Below are positions 36,855-46,010 of a DNA stretch of 64,000 nucleotides, in pieces (the stretch's first letter is position 1; each line of letters starts with the position of its first letter). The stretch is from an uncultured Clostridia bacterium (GTDB taxonomy: Bacteria; Bacillota; Clostridia; Lachnospirales; Lachnospiraceae). The translations under genes and the position numbers were made by a program. Below the pieces are notes generated by a model, which was not told the origin of the DNA, ran no database searches, and saw nothing but the letters and a program-made list of their open reading frames with translations. The stretch covers positions 20,943 to 84,942 of the forward strand of contig CALBKM010000038.1 of NCBI GenBank assembly GCA_937895705.1. Direction: 5' to 3'.

Positions 36855-37118
36855 TTAATCATTCCATATGCGTCTTTCCGGGGAACACCACCCCGCCACA
36901 AAGTCTAAAATATCCGCAATAAAATCATAAGACAAGCCGTCTTCTAAGCTTTTAAAATACTCAGATAACGTCTGGTATACACTATCCTTATCCGCACCCG
37001 AATCACGCAATTTCACCAACAGTTCATACCCTTGTTCAAGGTAAGTGTTATACTCCTCTTTGGTAACAGATGTAGATAAAAGTTTCATCTGTTCCATGAT
37101 TTCTTCCATACGACTCAT
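36855..37118 (-). CDS. Small acidic protein, unknown function
   Basis: 87 aa, soluble and mostly helical, with EEYNTYLEQGYELLVKLRDSG and an end SYDFIADILDFVAGWCSPER. Similar short proteins with a 'YD.I.D.LD...GWC' tail occur widely as hypothetical proteins, sometimes beside toxin immunity genes; I cannot assign a role. RBS AGGGAG is immediately upstream. Confidence 0.6.
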   Translation of the reverse strand: MSRMEEIMEQMKLLSTSVTKEEYNTYLEQGYELLVKLRDSGADKDSVYQTLSEYFKSLEDGLSYDFIADILDFVAGWCSPERRIWND

Positions 37119-37139
37119 TTTTCTCCCTTAACTCTTTTT

Positions 37140-37640
37140 TCAAATCTCAACCCAGTATTCGCCCGTCTCGGAATAATGTACCTTAACACATCCCTCTTTC
37201 AGATACTCCTCAACATTACTGCTGTACCGTTCGGAGACAATCGTTTCTTCCTTTCCGGTCACCGGATGCGAAAACGATACTTCCATGCGAAATACGCAAT
37301 TCTTCCCCATGGCGCAAATGTTGGCGTTTTCCCGAAACTCTCTTCCAAAGAAAAACGGAATGCGTCTCACCGCAACCACCCGTCCTTTTACGAAAGGACA
37401 CGACAGCATATACTCCCTGTGCTCCCTTTTTTTCTTATTGTGCAGATTTGATGTGATATCGGAAAATATGCACAACAACGCCAACACCACCGCACCGATA
37501 CAAAAGTATTTGACATCAGCAAAAGATGCACCGTTTGCCAAAAATAAACTGATTGCTATACCCGCACCAACAATCACCACTATCGCAAGAAAAGCACCGA
37601 TTTTCTTGCGTTCGTACCCCATAGGAACCATCAAACTCAT
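37140..37640 (-). CDS. Membrane protein with DUF3592-like C-terminal part
   Basis: 166 aa with two N-terminal membrane helices (about residues 14-34 and 42-62). A soluble part carries VKGRVVAVRRIPFFFGREF and VSFSHPVTGKEETIVSERY, a pattern like the DUF3592 'conversion of signals' proteins. ATG 37640 has GGAGAG at good distance; the open frame extends 6 codons beyond it. Function is unknown. Confidence 0.6.
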   Translation of the reverse strand: MSLMVPMGYERKKIGAFLAIVVIVGAGIAISLFLANGASFADVKYFCIGAVVLALLCIFSDITSNLHNKKKREHREYMLSCPFVKGRVVAVRRIPFFFGREFRENANICAMGKNCVFRMEVSFSHPVTGKEETIVSERYSSNVEEYLKEGCVKVHYSETGEYWVEI

Positions 37641-37703
37641 ACATTCTCTCCTTCTCAATCAAACTATAGACCTGTCCCATACATAAACATTCCCTGTCGG
37701 AAC

Positions 37704-38312
37704 TTATTTTTCTCCCAGTGCCTTCCGAAAGAACACCCTCACTCCGTCATCCACCGACGTGCTTACGTCCTTTACTTCCAAATCATAGTAATACTTCCCC
37801 GTCGGAATATCCACCGACAAGGAATCCAACGGAAAGCCTTTCACACGCTTTTCATGAGGCTTTGACACCAACACAAAAGGCTCCGTGGCAATGGACATAT
37901 CCATACTTGAAAAATGCCGTTCTTTATCCAAAATAAAGTAAATCGCATTTCGGTACCGTCCGGTGATTTTACCGCCGTGTTTTTCCGCCAAAGCGGCATA
38001 ATGTGTTATCATTTCCTCGTCCGTCAGCTCTTTTCCACCGACTCTCCGCACCTGAAGCCCCGGCTGTTCTTCCTCAGAAAGCTCCTCAAAATACAGCCCG
38101 CTGTCACAGGAAAACACCGGCATATGAAACGCCTCAAAATAAGCCCTGGCCTTAATCTCCGCATTCTCTAAAGGCGTCGCTCCGTCTTCCTTTATTCTCG
38201 GAAGCTCCCCTTCCAAGTCATTCAAACCGATAAGTTCGATATCAAAAGCATTTAAGGCATTCTTCATTGCCTGAAGCTTGCCGTTATTTGTCGTGCCGTA
38301 TAGTAGTTTCAT
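37704..38312 (-). CDS. RdgB/HAM1-family non-canonical purine NTP pyrophosphatase
   Basis: 202 aa, the usual length. It begins KLLYGTTNNGKLQAMKNAL, the nucleotide-binding (T/S)xNxxK motif of the family, and has PVFSCDSGLYFEEL (catalytic acidic residue) and a later DSLSVDIPTGKYYYDL. Canonical RdgB has the motif SGL..DAL; here it is SGLYFEEL, so it is a diverged member. The expected activity is removal of ITP/XTP-like nucleotides, but the divergence makes this less certain. Confidence 0.75.
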   Translation of the reverse strand: MKLLYGTTNNGKLQAMKNALNAFDIELIGLNDLEGELPRIKEDGATPLENAEIKARAYFEAFHMPVFSCDSGLYFEELSEEEQPGLQVRRVGGKELTDEEMITHYAALAEKHGGKITGRYRNAIYFILDKERHFSSMDMSIATEPFVLVSKPHEKRVKGFPLDSLSVDIPTGKYYYDLEVKDVSTSVDDGVRVFFRKALGEK

Positions 38313-38342
38313 CTTTTCCTCCGCAGGATAGTAGGTAATCTA

Positions 38343-38792
38343 TTAAAACGCATCGATATCTCTTCTTATTGACACCTCAACAAGTTCGCAATTTTCGTCA
38401 AAAGCTAGATACGCAAATACAGCAGTATGAAATGGTGCATAAAATTCTCCTAACTTTATTACCATAGCTTTTTCCCCAACAATTCTAACTCGGTTATTTT
38501 CAACACCGTTAAGCATTTCATCTTTACTCGCAACAGAAACATTTCCAGAGCTATCATTTATGCGAAGTCCGCGTTCATTGTGCATCTCACGTATTTCCCA
38601 TGATTCTTTTTCGGCGATTGCAACAACCGCTTCCATACTGGTTCCTATTGGAATTTTTCGTAAAACATAATTGCAAACGCTTTTATCAGTACGGGCTAAC
38701 GGTACACAAAGAAAGAAGAGTCCAATCGCCAAACAACAAACCACAACCAGCGATATGAGAGAAATCAAAAAATATTTCAATACTTTTTTCAT
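38343..38792 (-). CDS. Single-pass membrane protein, unknown function
   Basis: 149 aa with one N-terminal membrane helix (about residues 7-30) that may be a signal anchor. A soluble domain follows: RKIPIGTSMEAVVAIAEKES resembles the 'small protein A' type lead-in, and a beta-rich end AVFAYLAFDENCELVEV follows. I do not recognise a family with confidence. It has its own promoter (38846-38874). Confidence 0.6.
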   Translation of the reverse strand: MKKVLKYFLISLISLVVVCCLAIGLFFLCVPLARTDKSVCNYVLRKIPIGTSMEAVVAIAEKESWEIREMHNERGLRINDSSGNVSVASKDEMLNGVENNRVRIVGEKAMVIKLGEFYAPFHTAVFAYLAFDENCELVEVSIRRDIDAF

Positions 38793-38845
38793 AATTCAAA
38801 TCACCCCGTTTTTTCAGCTCTACACATAACATACTCACCCCTAAA

Positions 38846-38874
38846 AGTATACCACATTTCCCCATAATCCGCAA
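38846..38874 (-). promoter_or_regulatory. Promoter of the 149-aa membrane protein gene
   Basis: On the minus strand TTGCGG (38874-38869), a 17-nt spacer and TATACT (38851-38846) are seen. A TGG just before the -10 gives an extended -10. It lies about 50 nt upstream of the ATG. Confidence 0.55.
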
Positions 38875-38962
38875 CGAAAGTCACCTATATTTTCCTTTCC
38901 ACAAAACGAAATATCTCCCCTTCTAAGCGCACAGTATCATTCCTCCCCTTTTTAGAAGCCAA

Positions 38963-39304
38963 AAGGGCTGTCGCATGTAAAGTCTACCTCCTTTTTTCTG
39001 TGTTCACACTGATGATATAGAACTGTCTGTCCGATAAAGCCTTTTCGAACTTTGAGCAGGATATTAGACTTTCTTATTACTCTGTTTATCTGTCAGCAAC
39101 GCTCAAACAGGATGTTTGAGCGAGCCCGCCATAAGGTACGGATGCCGCATCAGGGCGGTTGCGTCACTCCATTGCATTCCTCCTCAGAGTAATTAGAAAG
39201 ACTTATATCCGAATCACGAGAGAAAAGCCTTTATCGGACAGACAGTTCTATTCCATTCACGACACACAGAAAAAGGGCCATCGCAGTTCCCTGCGACAGC
39301 CCTT
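38963..39304. repeat. 342-bp near-palindromic element (MITE-like or structured RNA)
   Basis: The ends are a 13-bp perfect inverted repeat, AAGGGCTGTCGCA (38963-38975) and its complement (39292-39304). Moving inward, 39017-39046 pairs with 39222-39251 over 30 bp with one mismatch, and 39060-39084 pairs with 39185-39209 at 22 of 25 positions. In the centre is a local hairpin GCTCAAAC-aggat-GTTTGAGC (39101-39121) and a CCGCC/GGCGG pairing. The whole unit would fold into one long arm. No open frame is supported. It accounts for all of the 545-bp gap between the 149-aa gene and fhs except the flanking promoter and terminator. Confidence 0.75.
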
Positions 39305-39305
39305 G
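39272..39305 (-). terminator. Rho-independent terminator of fhs
   Basis: On the minus strand AGGGCTGTCGCAG-GGAA-CTGCGATGGCCCT is followed by TTTTT. The stem has two wobble-type mismatches. It lies about 34 nt after the fhs stop and overlaps the right end of the 342-bp palindromic element, whose terminal repeat is one arm of the terminator stem. Confidence 0.8.
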
Positions 39306-39337
39306 CCTCTTTCGTCAATTGAGGAATGATACGTTCC

Positions 39338-41008
39338 TTAGAACAATCCGGTGATCATACCGTTTTCGTCCACATCGATTTTCTCCGCAGCCGGAGTCTT
39401 CGGAAGACCCGGCATGGTCATAATGGTACCGGTAATAGCTACCATAAATCCGGCGCCGGCGGAAATATACGCCTCACGGATGTTTACGTTAAAGCCTTCC
39501 GGACGGCCAAGTTTGGTCTGGTCATCGGATAAGGAGTACTGGTTCTTTGCCATACATACCGGCACGTTGCCGAAGCCCATAGCCTCAATCTTTGCAATCG
39601 CCTTTTCTGCCGACGGATCGTAGGTTACGCTGCCTGCGCCGTAGATTTCTTTGGCGATGGTTTCAATCTTTTCCTTTAGGGAAAGCTCGTCCTTATAAAT
39701 CGGCTCGAAGAAGCTCTCCTTGGTCTCTAAGGTCTCAAGCACCTTGTTGGCAAGCTCGATACCGCCTTCGCCGCCCTTTTCCCATACATCGGAAAGAGCG
39801 AACTCAGCGCCTCTTGCCTCACAGAACTCCTTCACATACGCAAGCTCTGCCGGGGAGTCGGTGATGAAACGGTTCAAGGTAACCACTACCGGCACCTTGT
39901 ACTTCTGTAAGTTCTCGATATGCTTCTCTAAGTTTACGATACCCTTCTTTAATGCATCAACGTTCTCTGCACCAAGATCTGCCTTTGCCACACCGCCGTT
40001 GTACTTAAGCGCACGTACCGTAGCTACCAGCACCACTGCATCCGGCTTAAGTCCTGCCATACGGCACTTAATGTCAAGGAACTTCTCTGCACCCAGGTCT
40101 GCACCGAAGCCTGCTTCCGTAATCACGTAGTCAGCCAGCTTTAATGCGGTTCTCGTTGCACGAACACTGTTACAGCCGTGTGCGATATTTGCAAACGGTC
40201 CGCCGTGAACAATGGCTGGAGTATGCTCTAAGGTCTGGATAAGATTCGGACGAAGGGCATCCTTAAGGAGTGCCGCCATGGAACCTACCGCCTTTAACTG
40301 CTCTGCGGTTACCGGATTGCCGTCATAATCATAAGCTACGATGATACGGCCCAGGCGTGCCTTTAAATCATCCATATCCGCAGCCAGACAAAGGATTGCC
40401 ATAATCTCGGAAGCAACGGTAATGATGAAGTGGTCCTCTCTTACCACACCGTCTGCCTTCTTGCCCATGCCGATGACGATATTACGAAGGGCACGGTCAT
40501 TCATATCCAGACAACGTTTCCAAATCACCTGCTTCGTGTCGATGCGAAGTGCATTTCCCTGCTGGATGTGGTTATCTAACATCGCCGCAAGTAAGTTGTT
40601 TGCGGAAGTAATTGCGTGGAAATCTCCGGTAAAGTGAAGGTTCAAATCCTCCATCGGTACCACCTGTGCGTAGCCGCCGCCTGCAGCACCGCCCTTAACA
40701 CCGAAGCACGGTCCGAGGGAAGGCTCACGAAGAGCAATGACTGCCTTCTTTCCGAGCTTGCCGAAAGCCTGACCGAGACCAACCGTAGTCGTCGTCTTAC
40801 CCTCTCCTGCCGGAGTCGGATTGATTGCGGTTACAAGCACCAGCTTACCGTCTGGATTTCCCTTCACTCTGTCCCAAAGCTCATCCGTAAACTTTGCCTT
40901 GTACTTACCGTAAAAATCAAGCTCGTCCTCTGTGATTCCAAGCTGCGCTGCAACCTCTTTAATCGGCTGCATCACCGCCTCCTGTGCGATTTCAATATCA
41001 GTCTTCAT
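39338..41008 (-). CDS. fhs: Formate--tetrahydrofolate ligase
   Basis: 556 aa, the normal length. The P-loop-like ATP site is TPAGEGKTTTTVGLGQAF, followed by REPSLGPCFGVKGGAAGGGY. It forms 10-formyl-THF from formate, THF and ATP, feeding purine synthesis and, in acetogens, the methyl branch of the Wood-Ljungdahl pathway. No other folate C1 gene is adjacent, so biosynthetic use is the safer guess. It has its own terminator. No THF riboswitch is visible in the short leader. Confidence 0.97.
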   Translation of the reverse strand: MKTDIEIAQEAVMQPIKEVAAQLGITEDELDFYGKYKAKFTDELWDRVKGNPDGKLVLVTAINPTPAGEGKTTTTVGLGQAFGKLGKKAVIALREPSLGPCFGVKGGAAGGGYAQVVPMEDLNLHFTGDFHAITSANNLLAAMLDNHIQQGNALRIDTKQVIWKRCLDMNDRALRNIVIGMGKKADGVVREDHFIITVASEIMAILCLAADMDDLKARLGRIIVAYDYDGNPVTAEQLKAVGSMAALLKDALRPNLIQTLEHTPAIVHGGPFANIAHGCNSVRATRTALKLADYVITEAGFGADLGAEKFLDIKCRMAGLKPDAVVLVATVRALKYNGGVAKADLGAENVDALKKGIVNLEKHIENLQKYKVPVVVTLNRFITDSPAELAYVKEFCEARGAEFALSDVWEKGGEGGIELANKVLETLETKESFFEPIYKDELSLKEKIETIAKEIYGAGSVTYDPSAEKAIAKIEAMGFGNVPVCMAKNQYSLSDDQTKLGRPEGFNVNIREAYISAGAGFMVAITGTIMTMPGLPKTPAAEKIDVDENGMITGLF

Positions 41009-41049
41009 GACCTGTCCTCCTTATATTTACGGTGGTGTCACAGACACCC

Positions 41050-41445
41050 CTATTCTTTACTCTTGTTGTTCCCCTTTGCTCCCAACAAATGACTTCTTTG
41101 CAGTTTTTCTTCCTGTTCGCTCTTATGCCTATTCTCTTCTTTGATTTCCCAGTGAATCAAGAAAGTCAGCGCCGCTCTTAGTGCAATAATCGCGCCTACC
41201 GTCAATATTTCTTCCCATTCCCTAACGATAACCGTCTTTAAAATCTCACTGCCCAACTTAAACTCCAGACCGATTTCCAAACCGTGAGCCAGTGTCAGCT
41301 TGACATTCGGATTCTTTTGTATGTAGTACACAAAGCCCTTAATACCGGAGCAGATAATCACTCCGATACCGATAAACTCAAAAATCAGAATGGCAATTTC
41401 TACCACAACCTGCATCACTTCATGTAACAATTCCAATACATTCAT
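41050..41445 (-). CDS. DUF1622 family membrane protein
   Basis: 131 aa with three helices of hydrophobic character (about residues 13-37, 50-60 partly amphipathic, and 80-100). The pattern ILIFEFIGIGVIICSGIKG and LAHGLEIGLEFKLGSEILKT matches DUF1622, a small conserved membrane protein family of unknown function. It ends about 40 nt before the fhs start, so it may be co-transcribed with fhs. Confidence 0.75.
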   Translation of the reverse strand: MNVLELLHEVMQVVVEIAILIFEFIGIGVIICSGIKGFVYYIQKNPNVKLTLAHGLEIGLEFKLGSEILKTVIVREWEEILTVGAIIALRAALTFLIHWEIKEENRHKSEQEEKLQRSHLLGAKGNNKSKE

Positions 41446-41491
41446 CCGTACGCCTCCTTCTCTCTATTACGGCAACCGTATTTCTGCTTTT

Positions 41492-41977
41492 TTAGCGGTA
41501 TGGAATCCCTTTATTCTCCAGGAATGTTCTAAACTCCTCCGTAACACCTCCGTCCACAGAATAACCTTTCAACATGCCGGTGTATATGCCAAACCCTTCC
41601 TCTTCGAAATTATATTTGATTTTTACCTTTTTACCGGCCATATATACAGAGTTCTCCCTGATTTCAACCGGAACCACAATTCGTTTAAACTCATACTCCC
41701 GATGGTACTTTTTTGCCCACTTACGTATCATAAGAACAATGGGAACAATTAACAAAAAGGATAAAACCACCCCGGAACCCGTAATTGCTAAATACGCTTT
41801 CGGCATAATTAAAAGAAATATCACTGCAACTATTATCCAAACAGGCCATAACACCAGCATCATAATAATATCAAAAATAAGTTTTTCCCGAATCTCGGTT
41901 ACCCATATATCGATTGTGTATACACCCTTGTTTTCGGATACAAAAACCTCGTTCTCATCATACCTCTGTTCTGTCAT
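41492..41977 (-). CDS. Membrane protein, unknown (YcxB-like layout)
   Basis: 161 aa. After an acidic N-terminus there are two membrane helices (about residues 34-58 and 67-88), then a soluble C-terminal domain with EFKRIVVPVEIRENSVYMAG and TEEFRTFLENKG. The arrangement recalls YcxB-like proteins but without enough similarity to assign. RBS GAGAGGA is upstream. It is 19 nt downstream of ftsK. Confidence 0.55.
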   Translation of the reverse strand: MTEQRYDENEVFVSENKGVYTIDIWVTEIREKLIFDIIMMLVLWPVWIIVAVIFLLIMPKAYLAITGSGVVLSFLLIVPIVLMIRKWAKKYHREYEFKRIVVPVEIRENSVYMAGKKVKIKYNFEEEGFGIYTGMLKGYSVDGGVTEEFRTFLENKGIPYR

Positions 41978-41996
41978 GATTATATCCTCTCAACCT

Positions 41997-44900
41997 CTAT
42001 ACATACTCCCCGATATACTGCTCAAACTCCTCCGCAGACATCAGCACCTTACGCGGTTTGGTGCCCTCCTCCGGGCCTACCACACCGGCCTCCGCCAGCT
42101 GGTCCATAATGCGGGCCGCACGGTTAAAGCCGATTTTATACGCACGCTGGAGCATACCGATGGATGCCTTGTCCTTTTCGATAATCAGCTTGCCCGCATC
42201 CGCAAAATACTCATCGTAGCCGTTGGTATTACCGGAATTATTGCTACTTGCATCTCCGCCACCGGTCGGCATGCTGGTAATCTTTTCGGACACTTCCATA
42301 TTGTAGGCGCCGCCTTCGTTATTTGCCTTTAAGAAATCTACCACCGCGCTGACCTCTCTGTCGGATACAAAAGCGCCCTGTACACGTACCGGCTTGGAAT
42401 AACCGGACGGGAAGAACAACATATCTCCCTTGCCCAAAAGCTTCTCCGCTCCGGCACCGTCCAGAATCGTTCTGGAGTCAATAGCCGAGGATACCGCAAA
42501 TGCAATACGGGACGGAATATTTGCCTTAATGAGACCGGTAATAACATTAACCGACGGACGCTGGGTTGCAATAACAAGATGCAAACCTGCCGCACGGGCC
42601 AGCTGTGCCAAACGGCAAATGGAATCCTCCACCTCCCCCGGTGCTACCATCATAAGGTCTGCCAGCTCGTCCACGATAATGACAATTTGCGGAAGATGCT
42701 TGTACTTCTCTTCTTCAAGACCCTGCTTTGCCGCGTCTGCCACACGCTCATTGTAGCCTTTCAAGTCACGAACCCCCAGTTCCGCAAACTTCTGATAACG
42801 TTCGGTCATCTCGATTACTGCCCAGTTTAATGCCGCACTGGCCTTCTTCGGGTCGGTTACCACCGGAATCATCAAATGCGGAATTCCGTTATAGACGGAA
42901 AGCTCTACCACCTTCGGGTCCACCATAATCAGTTTAACCTCGGAAGGGTCCGCTTTATACAAAATACTCATAATAAGCGTATTGATACATACGGACTTAC
43001 CGGAACCTGTCGCACCCGCAATAAGAAGATGCGGCATCTTGGCGATATCCGTAACCACTGTCTGTCCGCCGATATCCTTACCAACCGCAAAAGCCACATT
43101 GGAGCCGTGACCGGTAAACTCGGAAGACTCCAGAAGTTCTCGTAATAATACGGTGGAATTCTCTTTGTTCGGTACCTCGATACCCACTGCCGCCTTGCCC
43201 GGAATCGGTGCTTCGATTCGCACATCCGCCGCTGCTAAATTTAACTTAATATCGTCCGCCAGGCTGGTAATCTTGCTTACCTTAACACCCTGCTCCGGCT
43301 GAAGCTCATACCGGGTAACCGCCGGACCGCAACTGACATTCGTTACCGTCACTCTGACACCGAAGCTGTCCAGCGTACTCTGCAACTTCATAGCAGTTTC
43401 CCGTAAATCCTGTTCGGAAACACCCTTGGTTCCCTTCGGTTTTGCAAGTAAATCAGTCGGCGGGAACTCATATTTTTTCACCGGCTCGGTTTCCTCTATT
43501 ACAAGAGGCTCTACAGTTCCTCCCGTACCGGTCGACTTGCTTGTTCTTCGGGATGCAGACTGTGTCGCAGAATCATCTACAACAGTAGAAACGTTCTCTT
43601 CCGACGCATTCCGACCCACATTCTCCTCTGCGGCAGAATTTGCACGGAACTTCTGACCGCCGGAAGTCTGCCGAATTCCGTCATCTCCCAAAGCATCCAA
43701 TTGCTCTGCTACCGTCGGACCTTTCCTCTGGGTATTATTCCATTTCAGCCCGCCGGTTTCGGAAGCTGCTGTTCCGGTCTGATTGTAACCACCGGTGATA
43801 CTCTTTCGTTCTACATATGTCGTATCTTTATATTCTCCCGTTTCCGGAGAAATTTCCATCATATGAAGTCCTGCATTCTGTGCTTTCCGCTCCTCACTGT
43901 ACAACGCATTTACTTCGGAAACCGTCTGCTCCGGTAAGGTATACTGATTATTCATATCAAGCGTAAACTCTCCGGTGGGAGTCTTTCCGCCAAAGAAATT
44001 TCGTTTTTCCTTTTTCGGTTTTGCCGGCTCCGGTGTGGAAGGCTTCTGAGGCACGCTCACATTTCCGCCTGCCACAGGCTCCATCTTTGCCTTCTCTTCC
44101 TCGGATAACAAATAGGTCTTCGCACGACGTTCTCCCAGTTCCTTACGCTTTTCCTCTACCAGGCGTTCACGCTCGGCCTGACGCTCCTCGAAGGACTCTC
44201 TCCGCTCCATGGCATGTACCTTATGAAGCGCATAACGTTCGTTGCTTTTCTTTGCAATCCAGGCAAAAATCGCCTTTCCGGAAAACAGCATGAAAAACAT
44301 CAAAAACAGTGCAATGATTACCACATAAGAACCTACGGTATCAAACAGCGGCATAAACAGCTCACAAATCAAACCGCCGAAAATACCGCCGCCCTTTCTG
44401 TGCGCAGCTGCCTCCTTATAATAATCGGTAATTTCCATACTCTTATAATAATCACTGATTTTCAGAGCTCCGTCCTTTGCACTTTCGACGAATTCCAATT
44501 GCTCCTTTGAATATGTCGTCATCATCTGGAGTAATGCCGTTATCATAAACAACATACCGAATAAGAAAATCATCTTTCCTGCCAGAGCACGACTTCCTCT
44601 GTTGGCAAGATAAAACGCCATTCCGAGAAACAACAGAATCGGGAACAAATACGCCACAAGTCCGAACAGACCGAACATGATGCCGTTGGTCACCTCACCG
44701 ACCTTACCTCCTAAGTGAAAATGGCTCAACAATAACAGCACCGAAACCACCAGCGTAATCATTAAAATAACTTCATTCTTGATTTCGTTGCTTGCACTAT
44801 TCTTCTGTACGGCGTTACGGCTGTTCTTCTGAGCAGACGTACTGCGTTTCGCCGAACTGCCGGTTCCTCTTGCGGACGAACTTTTTCCCGAACGTCCTGA

Positions 44901-45008
44901 AGCTCCGGATCTTGTTCCGGTGTTTCTCCCGCTTCCGTTCCCCGAACGATTCCGTGAGGTCCCCGTACCTGTATTTCGTTTTGTTGTTCCATTTCCTCCG
45001 GATGCCAT
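41997..45008 (-). CDS. ftsK: DNA translocase FtsK/SpoIIIE
   Basis: 1003 aa. A Gly/Ser/Arg-rich, basic N-terminus (residues 1-75) precedes four to five membrane helices (about 80-260). A variable linker runs to about 500, then the motor domain: Walker A AGATGSGKSVCINTL, Walker B IVIIVDELADLMM. A C-terminal gamma winged-helix domain (ASIGMLQRAYKIGFNRAARIM) reads KOPS/SRS polarity sites. It pumps DNA through the division or sporulation septum. The Gly/Ser/Arg tail at the N-terminus is unusual in composition but not in function. Confidence 0.96.
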   Translation of the reverse strand: MASGGNGTTKRNTGTGTSRNRSGNGSGRNTGTRSGASGRSGKSSSARGTGSSAKRSTSAQKNSRNAVQKNSASNEIKNEVILMITLVVSVLLLLSHFHLGGKVGEVTNGIMFGLFGLVAYLFPILLFLGMAFYLANRGSRALAGKMIFLFGMLFMITALLQMMTTYSKEQLEFVESAKDGALKISDYYKSMEITDYYKEAAAHRKGGGIFGGLICELFMPLFDTVGSYVVIIALFLMFFMLFSGKAIFAWIAKKSNERYALHKVHAMERRESFEERQAERERLVEEKRKELGERRAKTYLLSEEEKAKMEPVAGGNVSVPQKPSTPEPAKPKKEKRNFFGGKTPTGEFTLDMNNQYTLPEQTVSEVNALYSEERKAQNAGLHMMEISPETGEYKDTTYVERKSITGGYNQTGTAASETGGLKWNNTQRKGPTVAEQLDALGDDGIRQTSGGQKFRANSAAEENVGRNASEENVSTVVDDSATQSASRRTSKSTGTGGTVEPLVIEETEPVKKYEFPPTDLLAKPKGTKGVSEQDLRETAMKLQSTLDSFGVRVTVTNVSCGPAVTRYELQPEQGVKVSKITSLADDIKLNLAAADVRIEAPIPGKAAVGIEVPNKENSTVLLRELLESSEFTGHGSNVAFAVGKDIGGQTVVTDIAKMPHLLIAGATGSGKSVCINTLIMSILYKADPSEVKLIMVDPKVVELSVYNGIPHLMIPVVTDPKKASAALNWAVIEMTERYQKFAELGVRDLKGYNERVADAAKQGLEEEKYKHLPQIVIIVDELADLMMVAPGEVEDSICRLAQLARAAGLHLVIATQRPSVNVITGLIKANIPSRIAFAVSSAIDSRTILDGAGAEKLLGKGDMLFFPSGYSKPVRVQGAFVSDREVSAVVDFLKANNEGGAYNMEVSEKITSMPTGGGDASSNNSGNTNGYDEYFADAGKLIIEKDKASIGMLQRAYKIGFNRAARIMDQLAEAGVVGPEEGTKPRKVLMSAEEFEQYIGEYV

Positions 45009-45025
45009 TTCATCCCTCCTTGCAC

Positions 45026-45886
45026 TTATGCAAAAATACTGAATAATACCGCAAATGCACCCATGGCAAAGCAGTAATATGCAAAATACTTAAACTTCTT
45101 TCCTCTGACAATTACAAGCATGGTCTTAATGCAAACATATCCTACAACTGCCGATACCAACGTACCCAAAAGATAATTCACCATATCGGAACCGGACAAC
45201 ATCTCCGGAGAGAAATCCAAAAGTTCCAGTACCAAAGCACCTAAAATCGCTGGAATGGACATAATAAAAGAATATTTTACCGCAAACTCTCGCTTAAATC
45301 CGCAGGCAAGACATGCAGTGATGGTCGTTCCCGAACGGGAAATTCCCGGAAACGTCGCTACGCCCTGCGCAATACCGACAATTGCCGCCTTTCCGTAAGA
45401 CGCATCTGCCTCAGTAAGCTTCCCATCCGGCAGACGGTCGGAAATTAAAAGCTGCACACCGTTTACCAAAAGCAAAATCCCCGGTACAATCAAGGTAGCA
45501 GAAGCCGCGTTAATAGCTCCTTCCAGCAAAATTCCCATGATACCGGTCGGTATCGTGGAAATAATCACCATCATAACAAAACGGCGATACGGTGTCGTCA
45601 CCACCGGCTGCCACTTCTGCTTCCGAAACAAACAACCGAACAGACTTTTAAAAAACTGTCCGATGATTGCAAATCCTTCTTTGATAAGCTCCCAGATATC
45701 TTTGTAAAACACCACGAAAACCGCAGCTAACGTTCCCAGATGCAGGAGCACATCAAACAGCAGCCCCGTATCCGTATCAAAGCCCAGAACATTCTTAAAA
45801 ATCGCCAGATGGCCCGAGCTGCTGATGGGCAGGAACTCGGCCACCCCTTGTATGAACCCTAAAATAATCGCTTTTAATAACTCCAT
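45026..45886 (-). CDS. uppP: Undecaprenyl-diphosphatase UppP (BacA)
   Basis: 286 aa, eight or so membrane helices. Active-site motifs are GVAEFLPISSSGHLAIF (Glu, Ser, His) and ATFPGISRSGTTIT (Arg, Ser). It recycles undecaprenyl pyrophosphate to the lipid carrier of cell-wall synthesis; overproduction gives bacitracin tolerance in relatives. It is directly upstream of ftsK in the same operon, 17 nt apart. Confidence 0.96.
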   Translation of the reverse strand: MELLKAIILGFIQGVAEFLPISSSGHLAIFKNVLGFDTDTGLLFDVLLHLGTLAAVFVVFYKDIWELIKEGFAIIGQFFKSLFGCLFRKQKWQPVVTTPYRRFVMMVIISTIPTGIMGILLEGAINAASATLIVPGILLLVNGVQLLISDRLPDGKLTEADASYGKAAIVGIAQGVATFPGISRSGTTITACLACGFKREFAVKYSFIMSIPAILGALVLELLDFSPEMLSGSDMVNYLLGTLVSAVVGYVCIKTMLVIVRGKKFKYFAYYCFAMGAFAVLFSIFA

Positions 45887-45936
45887 ATAAAACTCCTCAT
45901 TTCATTTTCTTATCTTATAATTATATAAGATTGAAC

Positions 45937-45986
45937 AAAAAAACTCAACCCTTTCGGGCAAAATCTTTTCCGAAAAGGTTGAGTGA
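45937..45986 (-). terminator. Terminator of the ABC exporter operon
   Basis: On the minus strand CTCAACCTTTTCGG...CCGAAAGGGTTGAG is followed by seven Ts, within 30 nt of the ABC exporter stop. It separates the exporter operon from uppP-ftsK. Confidence 0.85.
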
Positions 45987-46010
45987 AATAACAGCAGTTT
46001 TTCTGCATTT

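Noticed and set aside
38963..39304. Known riboswitch or insertion sequence
   Set aside because: No transposase and no match by eye to common riboswitch cores (SAM, THF, T-box) here; left as an unassigned palindromic element.
41009..41049. THF riboswitch in front of fhs
   Set aside because: The gap is only about 40 nt and holds just a ribosome site; there is no room for the aptamer.
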